Assembly (NCBI RefSeq): GCF_002262935.1
Contig: NZ_NPIA01000001.1
Location: forward strand, 248,001 to 312,000
From: Lottiidibacillus patelloidae
GTDB taxonomy: Bacteria > Bacillota > Bacilli > Bacillales > SA5d-4
Direction: 5' to 3'
DNA: 64,000 nucleotides
In this document: one piece after another, positions 50,485 to 58,557 of the stretch
How positions within the stretch are numbered: the first letter of the stretch is position 1
How the letters are laid out: each line of letters opens with the position of its first letter
Position numbers and translations under genes: made by a program
The notes under the pieces: generated by a model
What the model saw: the letters and a program-made list of their open reading frames with translations, nothing else
The model's database searches: none
What the model was told of the DNA's origin: nothing

Positions 50485-51912
50485 GTGCAAGTTTCTGAAA
50501 AAGATATTCAAAAACTAGTAGAACAAGTGTTATCGAAAATTTCGACAGAAGCTACTAGCAGTGAAAAGGCAAATCCTGAACCAGTTGTAGCGCTAGAAGA
50601 CGGCGTATTTGCAACTGTTGATGAATGCGTTCAAGCTGCAATGGTAGCGGAAAAAGAAATGCGTTCTGTCTCACTTGCAACTCGTCGAGCAATGATTAAA
50701 GCAATGCGTGAAGTAAGTATTCGTCATGCAGAAGAATTAGCTATTATTGCTGTAAATGAAACGGGTCTAGGACGTATTGAAGACAAGAAAAATAAAAATC
50801 TATTAGCTGCAGAAAAAACACCTGGAGTTGAAGATTTAGTAAGCACTACTTATTCTGGTGATGATGGTCTAACATTAGTTGAACAAGCACCATTTGGAAT
50901 TGTAGGTTCAATTACACCAACAACAAACCCAGCAGCAACAATCATTAACAACAGTATTTCATTAATCGCAGCAGGTAATGTCGTTGTTTACAACCCGCAC
51001 CCAAGCGCGAAAAAAGTTTCACTAAAAGCAATGCAATTACTAAATCAAGCAATTGTATCAGCTGGTGGTCCTAAAAATGCATTAACATCAGTTGCTACGC
51101 CAAACTTAGACACTAGTAAACAAGTAATGGAGCACAAAGATATTCGCGCATTAGTAGTTACTGGTGGTGGTTTAGTAGTTAAAGCAGCAATGAAAACTGG
51201 TAAAAAAGTTATTGCAGCAGGTCCTGGTAACCCGCCAGTAGTTGTTGATGAAACAGCTGATCTGGAAAAAGCTGGACGTGACATCGTAAATGGAGCAAGT
51301 TTTGATAACAACGTATTATGTACTGCTGAAAAAGAAGTATTCGTTGTCGATAAAGTAGCTTCAACTCTGATTAAAGAGATGGAAAAAAGCGGTGCGGTTT
51401 TACTAAAAGGTTTCCAGTTAGAAAAGTTATTAAAAACAGTTTTAACTGAGAAAGATGGAAAGCATTATCCAGCCCGTGAATTTATCGGAAAAGATGCTTC
51501 AGTAATTCTGGAAGCTGCTGGTCTAAAGGCTGATCCTTCAGTTAAGCTAATTATTTGTGAAACAAAATTTGATCATCCACTAGTATGGACAGAGATGTTA
51601 ATGCCAGTGCTGCCAATTGTACGAGTACCAGATGTTGACACAGCAATTGAAATGGCTGTTAAAGCTGAAAAAGGTAACCGTCATACGGCAATGATGCATT
51701 CACAAAATGTTACAAATATGACCAAAATGGCAAGAGAAATTCAAGCAACGATTTTTGTTAAAAATGGCCCTTCATACGCTGGTTTAGGCTTTAACGGAGA
51801 AGGATTCACAACTTTAACAATTGCCGGTCCAACTGGTGAAGGTTTAACATCAGCAAGAACATTTACTCGCCAACGTCGTTGTGCCTTAGTTGAAGGATTA
51901 CGAATCATATAG
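50485..51912 (+). CDS. CoA-acylating aldehyde dehydrogenase (PduP/EutE type)
   Basis: Oxidises an aldehyde to acyl-CoA with NAD and CoA; the likely substrate here is acetaldehyde released by DeoC. The 475-residue protein has the catalytic Cys in FDNNVLCTAEKEVFVVD and NAD-binding marks GSITPTTNPAATIINNS, TGGGLVVKAAMKTGKK and AAGPGNPPVVVD. The first 20 residues (QVSEKDIQKLVEQVLSKIS) are a classical encapsulation peptide, followed by a linker. It has no fused alcohol dehydrogenase, so NADH must be oxidised elsewhere. The start is GTG 50485, with AGGGAGG upstream. Confidence 0.94.
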   Translation: MQVSEKDIQKLVEQVLSKISTEATSSEKANPEPVVALEDGVFATVDECVQAAMVAEKEMRSVSLATRRAMIKAMREVSIRHAEELAIIAVNETGLGRIEDKKNKNLLAAEKTPGVEDLVSTTYSGDDGLTLVEQAPFGIVGSITPTTNPAATIINNSISLIAAGNVVVYNPHPSAKKVSLKAMQLLNQAIVSAGGPKNALTSVATPNLDTSKQVMEHKDIRALVVTGGGLVVKAAMKTGKKVIAAGPGNPPVVVDETADLEKAGRDIVNGASFDNNVLCTAEKEVFVVDKVASTLIKEMEKSGAVLLKGFQLEKLLKTVLTEKDGKHYPAREFIGKDASVILEAAGLKADPSVKLIICETKFDHPLVWTEMLMPVLPIVRVPDVDTAIEMAVKAEKGNRHTAMMHSQNVTNMTKMAREIQATIFVKNGPSYAGLGFNGEGFTTLTIAGPTGEGLTSARTFTRQRRCALVEGLRII

Positions 51913-51928
51913 GAACGAGGTAATGTAA

Positions 51929-52321
51929 ATGGCAAAGAAAGATGAAAAGAAGGCTGCAAAAGCAACTTCTAAAAAACAAAGTGATAAAAAAGAAACTACA
52001 ACAAAAACAACGCCGAAACAATCGGCACAATCTAAAGGAGGAAATAAAATGATGGAAGCTTTAGGAATGATCGAAACAAAAGGTTTAGTAGGTGCTATTG
52101 AAGCAGCAGACGCAATGGTGAAAGCAGCAAACGTAACTTTAGTAGGTAAAGAATTAGTAGGTGGCGGACTTGTATCAGTAATGGTACGTGGTGACGTAGG
52201 TGCAGTTAAAGCAGCAACTGAAGCTGGTGCTGATGCAGCAGGACGCGTTGGAGAATTAATCTCAGTACACGTAATTCCACGCCCAGCTGGTGACGTAGAA
52301 AACATTTTACCAAACAAATAG
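51929..52321 (+). CDS. BMC hexameric shell protein with Lys-rich N-terminal extension
   Basis: BMC-H proteins tile the facets of the shell. The core (from about residue 41) is [20 protein letters not shown]... with the pore loop VGGGLV, and is almost identical to the second BMC-H at 53934. The first 40 residues are a low-complexity extension rich in Lys, Thr and Gln, absent from normal BMC-H. Start ATG 51929 has GAGGTAA upstream. A second start, ATG 52049 or 52052, has a perfect AAAGGAGG seven bases upstream and gives the standard 90-residue protein. Both forms may be made. Confidence 0.88.
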   Translation: MAKKDEKKAAKATSKKQSDKKETTTKTTPKQSAQSKGGNKMMEALGMIETKGLVGAIEAADAMVKAANVTLVGKELVGGGLVSVMVRGDVGAVKAATEAGADAAGRVGELISVHVIPRPAGDVENILPNK

Positions 52322-52333
52322 TAGGTGTAAATA

Positions 52334-53161
52334 ATGACACAATCAATTGAGAGTTTCATAGAAACGATCGTGCGTAAAACAATAACAGAAAAATTCGCTG
52401 ATACGAATATTATTGACAGCAAGCGTCGCACTGTAATAGCGGCGAACTGGAAAATGAACATGTCGTTAGAAACAGCGGGTTCATTAATTACACAATTAGC
52501 AGATACAACGTATAGTAATACTGTTGTTGTATGTCCACCGTATCCATACTTATATCCAGTGAAACTTTTGCTTAATCAAAGCACTAGCAATATTCAACTT
52601 GGTGGACAAAATGTTCACGAAGAGGATAAAGGTGCTCATACGGGAGATATTTCAGCAGAAATGCTAAAAGATGTTGGCTGTGAACATGTGATTATCGGTC
52701 ATTCGGAAAGACGTATGATTGGTGAAACAGATGAGCTAGTAAATAACAAAGTAGTTAAAGCATTGGAAAAGAAGCTAACTCCTATCATTTGTATTGGAGA
52801 AACAGCAGAGCAATATGACCAAGGCTTAACGAAAGAAGTTGTTTCTAGTCAAATTCAAACAGCTTTAACTGGTGTAACAGATCTATCTGATATTGTTATC
52901 GCATATGAGCCTGTTTGGGCAATTGGTACAGGAAAATCTGCAACAGCAGAGCAAGCACAGGACATTCATGAATACATTCGTTCTACAATTGAAAAGTCAC
53001 ATGGCGTTTTAGCTGATGAAGTTCCAATCCTTTATGGTGGATCTGTTAAAGCAAAAAATGCAGAAGAGTTTTCAAAAATGAAAGATATTGATGGTGTGCT
53101 TGTTGGTGGTGCTAGCTTGAATGCAGAAGAGTTCAAGTCTATCATCCAAGCGTTTGCATAA
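52334..53161 (+). CDS. Triosephosphate isomerase with N-terminal BMC-targeting-like extension
   Basis: Interconverts glyceraldehyde-3-phosphate and dihydroxyacetone phosphate. All catalytic residues are present: Lys in AANWKMNM, His in VIIGHSERR and Glu in AYEPVWAIGTG, plus the phosphate loop LYGGSVKAKN. The protein has 275 residues, about 30 more than usual. The extra N-terminal part (TQSIESFIETIVRKTITEKF, then a short linker) is an amphipathic helix like the encapsulation peptides of the neighbours. It suggests a TPI dedicated to the microcompartment and separate from the glycolytic copy. Confidence 0.93.
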   Translation: MTQSIESFIETIVRKTITEKFADTNIIDSKRRTVIAANWKMNMSLETAGSLITQLADTTYSNTVVVCPPYPYLYPVKLLLNQSTSNIQLGGQNVHEEDKGAHTGDISAEMLKDVGCEHVIIGHSERRMIGETDELVNNKVVKALEKKLTPIICIGETAEQYDQGLTKEVVSSQIQTALTGVTDLSDIVIAYEPVWAIGTGKSATAEQAQDIHEYIRSTIEKSHGVLADEVPILYGGSVKAKNAEEFSKMKDIDGVLVGGASLNAEEFKSIIQAFA

Positions 53162-53174
53162 GGAGAGTTGCAAA

Positions 53175-53630
53175 ATGAAAAAAGTTGCGATTGGAAGCGA
53201 TCACGGCGGCTTTGCATTAAAAGAAAAAATTAAAGCTTACTTAACAGAGTTAGGCTACGAATATATTGATTTCGGATGTCTTCATGGAGAGTCAGTAGAC
53301 TATCCAGACGTTGCTTTCTTAGTTGGTGAAAGTGTTGCCACTAACGAAGAGTACGTTGGAATTATGATTGACGGAGTCGGTATTGGTAGTGGCATGACTC
53401 TAAATAAAATACCAGGTGTTCGCGCTGCAGTTTGTTGGGACTTATCTTCAGTGATCAATAGTAAAGAACATAACAATGCAAATGTTCTTTCGATTGGTGG
53501 TCAACACTTAGGTGAAGGTCTAGCAAAGCAACTTGTGAAAACTTGGTTAGAAACAGAATTTGCAGGCGGGCGTCATGATCGTCGCGTTACTAAAATTATG
53601 GAAATTGAAAGCCGCTTTATCAAACGATGA
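53175..53630 (+). CDS. RpiB/LacAB-family sugar-phosphate isomerase
   Basis: A 151-residue protein of the RpiB (ribose-5-phosphate isomerase B)/LacA-LacB family. Family features are AIGSDHGGFALKEKI, SVDYPDVAF, NKIPGVRAAVCWD and SKEHNNANVLSIGGQ. In RpiB the catalytic Cys lies in a CGTGIG segment; here the equivalent is GIMIDGVGIGSGM, with Asp in place of Cys and a changed loop more like LacA. The substrate may thus not be ribose-5-phosphate. It has no encapsulation peptide. Start ATG 53175 follows GGAGAG. Confidence 0.85.
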   Translation: MKKVAIGSDHGGFALKEKIKAYLTELGYEYIDFGCLHGESVDYPDVAFLVGESVATNEEYVGIMIDGVGIGSGMTLNKIPGVRAAVCWDLSSVINSKEHNNANVLSIGGQHLGEGLAKQLVKTWLETEFAGGRHDRRVTKIMEIESRFIKR

Positions 53631-53644
53631 AAGCAGGTTAAACA

Positions 53645-53917
53645 ATGTATATTGCAAAAGTAGTTGGAACAGTAGTTTGTTCTCATAAAGATGAAAGTTT
53701 GCAAGGTATGAAGCTTTTAGTCGTCCAGCCATTAAAAGACGACTTAACACCGAAAGGTAAGCCACTTGTAGCCATTGATACAATTAAAAGTGCTGGCCAA
53801 GGAGACCTTGTCTATTTAGCAAAAAGTAAAGAATCGTCCCTTCCACTGTCAAGAGAGTTAGTAGCTTCAGATGCTGGAATAATGGGAATTATCGAAGACT
53901 ATTACGTAAAAAAATAA
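53645..53917 (+). CDS. BMC pentameric shell protein, EutN/CcmL family (2)
   Basis: A 90-residue BMC-P protein: AKVVGTVVCSHKDESLQGMKLLVVQPL, AIDTIKSAGQGDLVYLAKSKES and SDAGIMGIIED. It begins with MYIAKVVGT and includes a Cys near residue 12 that the other two lack. It lies 14 bp after the RpiB-like gene. Confidence 0.93.
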   Translation: MYIAKVVGTVVCSHKDESLQGMKLLVVQPLKDDLTPKGKPLVAIDTIKSAGQGDLVYLAKSKESSLPLSRELVASDAGIMGIIEDYYVKK

Positions 53918-53933
53918 CTGGGGGTAATTAATA

Positions 53934-54206
53934 ATGAACAACGCATTAGGAATGATCGAAACTAAAGGTTTAGTAGGAGCAATTGAAGCAGCAGACGCAA
54001 TGACAAAGGCAGCTAACGTACAACTTATCGGTAAAGTAACTGTAGGTGGCGGATTAGTAGCAGTAATGGTACGTGGAGATGTAGGTGCAGTTAAAGCAGC
54101 AACAGAAGCTGGTGCTGATGCAGCAACTCGCGTAGGTGAATTAGTTTCAGTACACGTAATTCCACGTCCACACGGCGATATCGAAAACATCTTACCGAAA
54201 GCATAA
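53934..54206 (+). CDS. BMC hexameric shell protein, PduA/EutM type
   Basis: The standard 90-residue [36 protein letters not shown], pore loop [24 protein letters not shown] and end [17 protein letters not shown]. The core is nearly the same as the protein at 51929, which suggests a recent duplication or gene conversion. GGGGGTAA precedes ATG 53934. Confidence 0.96.
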   Translation: MNNALGMIETKGLVGAIEAADAMTKAANVQLIGKVTVGGGLVAVMVRGDVGAVKAATEAGADAATRVGELVSVHVIPRPHGDIENILPKA

Positions 54207-54208
54207 TT

Positions 54209-54478
54209 ATGAAATTAGCAAAAGTCATCGGGAATGTCGTATCTAGCATAAAAACGAAAAGCCATGAAGGAACTAAGCTAATGGTTGTACAGCCGATTGA
54301 CATGGAAGGTAATGAAACAGGAGATTCATTTATCGCAATTGATGGAAGTCAAGCAGGCATAGGTGATATCGTTCTTATTATCGAAGAAGGTGGCTCATGC
54401 CGCCAAGTTTTAAAAAGACCAGAAGCTGCTGTTGATGCAGTAATTGCTGGCATTGTTGACAAACTAGATCGTACGTAA
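54209..54478 (+). CDS. BMC pentameric shell protein, EutN/CcmL family (3)
   Basis: An 89-residue [54 protein letters not shown] and [11 protein letters not shown]. It begins 2 bp after the stop of the hexamer gene. Three different pentamer genes in one operon are more than a single vertex type needs. Confidence 0.93.
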   Translation: MKLAKVIGNVVSSIKTKSHEGTKLMVVQPIDMEGNETGDSFIAIDGSQAGIGDIVLIIEEGGSCRQVLKRPEAAVDAVIAGIVDKLDRT

Positions 54479-54495
54479 TAATGGAGGTGAGTTCA

Positions 54496-55293
54496 ATGAA
54501 CATGGAAAAGTTAATTGAACAAATAACAAGTGAAGTAATGTCACAAATTTCAAACGGGAAGCCTGAAGCTAAAGTTAATCAAGGTTCAGCTTCTACATTG
54601 AAGCCATCTTTGAACGCTAATGTAATTACTGGTGCTCAAGTTGGACGAATGATCGACCACACGCTTCTTAAGCCTGAAAGTACAGAAGAGCAAATCATTA
54701 AGATTTGTGAAGAAGCAAAAGAATATTCTTTCGCAACAGTTTGTGTGAACTCATATTGGGTTTCTACAGCTGCAAAGCAACTTGCAGGAAGCAAAGTTGG
54801 AATTACAACGGTAGTAGGTTTCCCATTAGGAGCATCTAGTACATTTGTAAAAGTTGCTGAGTCACGCGATGCAATCGCTGACGGTGCTACTGAAATCGAT
54901 ATGGTTATGAATATCGGTGCAATGAAATCTGGAGACTATGAAACAGTTAAAAAGGACATTGAAGGTGTCGTTTTAGCTTGTGGAGACGTTCCAGTAAAAG
55001 TTATCATTGAAACTGGTTACTTAACTACTGAAGAGAAAAAGAAAGCTTGTATGCTATCAAAAATGGCTGGAGCAGCATTTGTTAAAACTTCTACTGGTTT
55101 TGGACCTGGATGTGCAACACCAGAAGATATTAAATTAATGCGTGAAACAGTTGGACCTGACCTAGGTGTAAAAGCTTCTGCATGTGTTCGTGACTTAGAC
55201 ACTGCACGTAAGATGATTGCAGCTGGTGCTACTCGTATCGGAGCAAGTGCTGGTGTGGCAATTGTTAACGGTGGTAAAGGTGAAGGATACTAA
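54496..55293 (+). CDS. deoC: Deoxyribose-phosphate aldolase DeoC with BMC-targeting extension
   Basis: Cleaves 2-deoxyribose-5-phosphate to acetaldehyde and glyceraldehyde-3-phosphate through a Schiff base. The catalytic Lys is in [13 protein letters not shown], with the second Lys in [10 protein letters not shown] and the usual start [11 protein letters not shown]. The first 45 residues are extra: a helix [18 protein letters not shown] and a Ser/Asn-rich linker. This is an encapsulation peptide of the same kind as in the aldehyde dehydrogenase. Start ATG 54496 has GGAGGTGAG upstream. It is the last gene of the operon. Confidence 0.95.
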   Translation: MNMEKLIEQITSEVMSQISNGKPEAKVNQGSASTLKPSLNANVITGAQVGRMIDHTLLKPESTEEQIIKICEEAKEYSFATVCVNSYWVSTAAKQLAGSKVGITTVVGFPLGASSTFVKVAESRDAIADGATEIDMVMNIGAMKSGDYETVKKDIEGVVLACGDVPVKVIIETGYLTTEEKKKACMLSKMAGAAFVKTSTGFGPGCATPEDIKLMRETVGPDLGVKASACVRDLDTARKMIAAGATRIGASAGVAIVNGGKGEGY

Positions 55294-55309
55294 AGTATAA
55301 GATTAAAAG

Positions 55310-55340
55310 AGTCGTTAGCATAATGCTGGCGGCTTTTTTA
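55310..55340 (+). terminator. Terminator of the microcompartment operon
   Basis: Eleven-base stem AGTCGTTAGCA with TGCTGGCGGCT (including G-U pairs), three-base loop and T tail. Confidence 0.87.
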
Positions 55341-55432
55341 TTTTCAATAATTTGGTGGCTATTCGTGATTCTTCAGACAATGTATAATAAGGATATGAAT
55401 GCGTTTACAATTCAACAAGGTGGTTACTACAT

Positions 55433-55633
55433 ATGATGACTATTGCTGAGCAAATTACGGAAGCAAGAGAAATGAGACAAATAACTGAGAAGGATTTAGC
55501 AGATAAAACAGGGTTATCGCTAGAATTTATTCTAGATTTAGAAGAAGGAATTGTTGATCCAAATGCTTCGGTTTTACTAGTTATAAGTAATGCATTAAAT
55601 TGTAAGTTTACTCTTGGATCAGTTTCAATTTAA
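55433..55633 (+). CDS. Small XRE-family DNA-binding protein
   Basis: A 66-residue protein consisting of one Cro/C1-type helix-turn-helix: AREMRQITEKDLADKTGLSLEFILDLEEGIVDPNASVLLVISNAL. Such small proteins often act as autorepressors, but no target is evident. It stands alone between the BMC terminator and the germination operon, with AAGGTGG as the ribosome site and its own terminator. Confidence 0.8.
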   Translation: MMTIAEQITEAREMRQITEKDLADKTGLSLEFILDLEEGIVDPNASVLLVISNALNCKFTLGSVSI

Positions 55634-55687
55634 TTGTAAGTTAAATATTTTATTAATAAGCAATCTTCATATATTAGGTTTAACAAG

Positions 55688-55715
55688 CGCGGGAATTTTC
55701 CGGGCTTTTTTCTTT
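55688..55715 (+). terminator. Intrinsic terminator
   Basis: GC-rich stem AGCGCGGGAA with TTCCGGGCT, then a T run. Confidence 0.8.
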
Positions 55716-55777
55716 TGCATAAAAAAGGTAAAAGTTACAAACTCTACAAATTAAAGGAGCAGTGATAAATTGCCGTG

Positions 55778-57346
55778 ATGAAAAAGTTAATAAAAACTTT
55801 TTTTGAGAAGAAGTTAGATAAATATTTGGATGAAAAAAAAGTTGAAGAGTCCTTGATAATAGAAAAATCGTTAAAAAATAATATGCAACATTTGCAAAAA
55901 TTTATTGGTTCTAGTGATGACATAACAGTAAGAAAAATAATTATAGCAAATGACATTAATGTCACTCTTATCTACACCGATGGTTTAGTCGATTCACAAA
56001 GAGTGAGAGAGATATTTGACACACTTTTAATAAAAACAAAGGAAGCTAATATTGAGGTAAAAAAGCACGAAAAAAACATTACATCCTTTATTCAAGAGCA
56101 AGTCCTCACTAATGATGAAATACAAATTGTCCAATCCTTTTCAGACATTCTAAATGCGGTTCTCTCAGGTGATACGGCAATATTAATAGATGGTAATGAT
56201 CAGGCTCTACTTGTTGAGACAAAAGGGTGGGAAAAGCGAGCTGTTTCAGAACCATTATCACAAACTGTCGTAAGAGGTCCTCAAGAAGCATTTACAGAAA
56301 CATTACGAACAAATACAGCATTAATTCGCAGAAAAATAAAAGATACTAGCTTAAAAATTGAACAAAAAAAAATTGGCAGATTAACTAAAACGGATGTTGC
56401 AATTGCCTATATAGATGGAATAGTAGATGAAAGTGTTGTACAAGAGGTAAAAGACCGTTTAAGTAAAATTGATGTAGATGCAATTTTAGATAGTAACTAT
56501 ATTGAGGAATATATCCAAGATGAAACGTACACTCCCTTCCCTACAATATTTAATTCTGAACGCCCAGATACAATATCCGCAGGATTACTTGAAGGACGTG
56601 TAGCTATTATTGTCGACGGCTCACCATTTGTATTACTAGTTCCAACTATCTTCACACAATTTTTTCAAGCTGCTGAGGATTACTATCAAAGGTGGGATAT
56701 TGCATCTTTGTTAAGGTTGTTACGGTTTTTGGCTTTTTTTATTACATTGTTTGCACCATCTCTTTATATAGCTGTTATCACATTCCATCAAGAAATGTTA
56801 CCGACGACATTATTAATAAGTCTACAATCCCAACGAGAAGGTATTCCATTTCCTGCCTTTATAGAGGCTATTATTATGGAAATTACCTTTGAAATATTAA
56901 GGGAAGCGGGAATTAGGATGCCACGAGCAGTTGGTTCTGCTATTTCAATTGTCGGGGCACTCGTAATTGGAGAAGCTGCTGTACAAGCAGGATTAATATC
57001 ACCTTCTATGGTTATAGTCGTGTCAATTACGGCTATTTCAAGTTTTATATTCCCGGCTTATAACATCGCAATTTCAGTAAGGATATTACGGTTTCCTATG
57101 ATGGCACTAGCTGCTTCATTTGGATTAATTGGGATTATTATGGGAACCATCTTTCTCGTTCTTCATTTATGTAGTATTCGTTCATTTGGCGTTCCATATA
57201 TGGCACCTGTAGGTCCTAGTATAAAAGAGGATAAAAAAGATACATTAATACGTTTTCCATTACGAGGTTTATTTTCACGTCCTAGTGTTATTGCAAATAA
57301 AAATAAAATTCGAGAAGATGTTTTAAGACAACCAGAAAAAAAGTAA
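55778..57346 (+). CDS. Spore germinant receptor subunit A (GerA/GerKA family)
   Basis: The A subunit of a nutrient germinant receptor in the spore inner membrane, 522 residues. A hydrophilic N-terminal half (to about residue 280) has the family marks VRGPQEAFTETLRTNTALIRRKIKD and GRVAIIVDGSPFVLLVP. Then come about five membrane helices and EGIPFPAFIEAIIMEITFEILREAG. The start is ATG 55778; the nearest GGAG is somewhat far (about 18 bases). First gene of an A-C-D-B operon that should be expressed in the forespore by sigma-G. The germinant cannot be predicted. Confidence 0.93.
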   Translation: MKKLIKTFFEKKLDKYLDEKKVEESLIIEKSLKNNMQHLQKFIGSSDDITVRKIIIANDINVTLIYTDGLVDSQRVREIFDTLLIKTKEANIEVKKHEKNITSFIQEQVLTNDEIQIVQSFSDILNAVLSGDTAILIDGNDQALLVETKGWEKRAVSEPLSQTVVRGPQEAFTETLRTNTALIRRKIKDTSLKIEQKKIGRLTKTDVAIAYIDGIVDESVVQEVKDRLSKIDVDAILDSNYIEEYIQDETYTPFPTIFNSERPDTISAGLLEGRVAIIVDGSPFVLLVPTIFTQFFQAAEDYYQRWDIASLLRLLRFLAFFITLFAPSLYIAVITFHQEMLPTTLLISLQSQREGIPFPAFIEAIIMEITFEILREAGIRMPRAVGSAISIVGALVIGEAAVQAGLISPSMVIVVSITAISSFIFPAYNIAISVRILRFPMMALAASFGLIGIIMGTIFLVLHLCSIRSFGVPYMAPVGPSIKEDKKDTLIRFPLRGLFSRPSVIANKNKIREDVLRQPEKK

Positions 57347-57355
57347 GGTGATGAT

Positions 57356-58540
57356 GTGGTAAAGAAGGTACTTGTTTTAATTCTTATTCTTCTAACGTTA
57401 ACTGGGTGCTGGAATAGAAGAGAATTAGATGAACTAGCTATTACAGTGGCTTTAGGTATAGATAAAGATGGAGAAGATTATTTAGTTTCTGTACAAATTA
57501 TTAATCCAAGTGAAATTGCTAGTACGGAGAAAACGAATCGAACGCCAGTTACTACCTATGCGCAATCGGCACCTACAATTTTCGAAGCATTAAGAAAATT
57601 AACAACTGTTTCTCCTCGGAAGCTTTACTTATCACACTTAAGGGCAGTTATTATTAGTGAAGAATTGGCTAGAGAAGGAATTAAGAATATCTTGGATTTC
57701 TTTAATCGAGATCATGAAATGAGAACAAGCTTCTTCTTAATAGTAGCAAAAGATCAAACAGCCAATGATGTTGTGAATATTTTAACACCTATGGAACAAA
57801 TACCAGCGAATAAGCTATTCAGTTCCATAAAAACATCGCAAGACGCGTTTGCTGCGACAACACATGTCACACTTGATCAATTTATTAAAGAGTACCAAAG
57901 TAGTGGTAAGCAATCGGTCATTACAGGTTTAAAAATAGTTGGTGATAAGCAGATAGGAAAAACACAAGCAAATGTTGAAAGCGTAGGTGCTTCAGCGGTA
58001 TTAAAATATGAAGGCCTTAGTATATTCAAAGAAGATAAATTAGTAGGATGGCTAAATGAAGAGGAAAGTAAAGGATACAACTATATTATTGGGAATGTAA
58101 AAAATACAGTAGGACATATCAATTGTCCGAACGATTCTAAAGGTAGAATTACTATAGAATTAGTTAATATAGAAACAAGTATTGATGGGAAAGTAGAGAA
58201 GGGAAAACCGAAAATATCAATTGATATTTGGTCAGAAGGAAATATAGGTGAAGTTGCATGTGTTTATGACTTTAAAGAAAGTGGTGCTTTACAATTAATT
58301 GAAACTGAAGTTGAAAAAAAAGTTAAGCTGTTAATTGAAGCTGCCATTACAAAAGCTCAAAAAGACCAAACGGACATTTTTGGTTTTGGAGAAACAATTC
58401 GTAGAGAAAATCCATCTTATTGGAAGCAAATAAAAAAGGAATGGGAAGAAGAATACTTTGAGGATTTAGAAATTGATACTAAAATTTCCTTTAAGATACG
58501 ACGGACAGGTACTATAGATAATTCGTTTTTCTTTAAATAA
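57356..58540 (+). CDS. Spore germinant receptor subunit C (Ger(x)C lipoprotein)
   Basis: The lipoprotein C subunit of the receptor, 394 residues. The signal peptide and lipobox LTLTGCWNRRELDELAI are diagnostic of Ger(x)C proteins; Cys about residue 19 is the lipid anchor. Further family marks are AQSAPTIFEALRKL, YLSHLRAVIISEELA and IKTSQDAFAATTHVTLDQF. The start is GTG 57356 (MVKKVLV), with AAGGTGA upstream. It lies 9 bp after the A subunit. Confidence 0.93.
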   Translation: MVKKVLVLILILLTLTGCWNRRELDELAITVALGIDKDGEDYLVSVQIINPSEIASTEKTNRTPVTTYAQSAPTIFEALRKLTTVSPRKLYLSHLRAVIISEELAREGIKNILDFFNRDHEMRTSFFLIVAKDQTANDVVNILTPMEQIPANKLFSSIKTSQDAFAATTHVTLDQFIKEYQSSGKQSVITGLKIVGDKQIGKTQANVESVGASAVLKYEGLSIFKEDKLVGWLNEEESKGYNYIIGNVKNTVGHINCPNDSKGRITIELVNIETSIDGKVEKGKPKISIDIWSEGNIGEVACVYDFKESGALQLIETEVEKKVKLLIEAAITKAQKDQTDIFGFGETIRRENPSYWKQIKKEWEEEYFEDLEIDTKISFKIRRTGTIDNSFFFK

Positions 58541-58557
58541 AAAGGAGCAGATGTACT

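Noticed and set aside
51898-52461. Long open frame on the minus strand opposite the first BMC-H gene
   Set aside because: It is a shadow of the codon bias of the BMC-H gene (Ala/Thr/Ser-rich low-complexity product), has no ribosome site, and similar antisense frames occur opposite the second BMC-H gene at 53867-54190.
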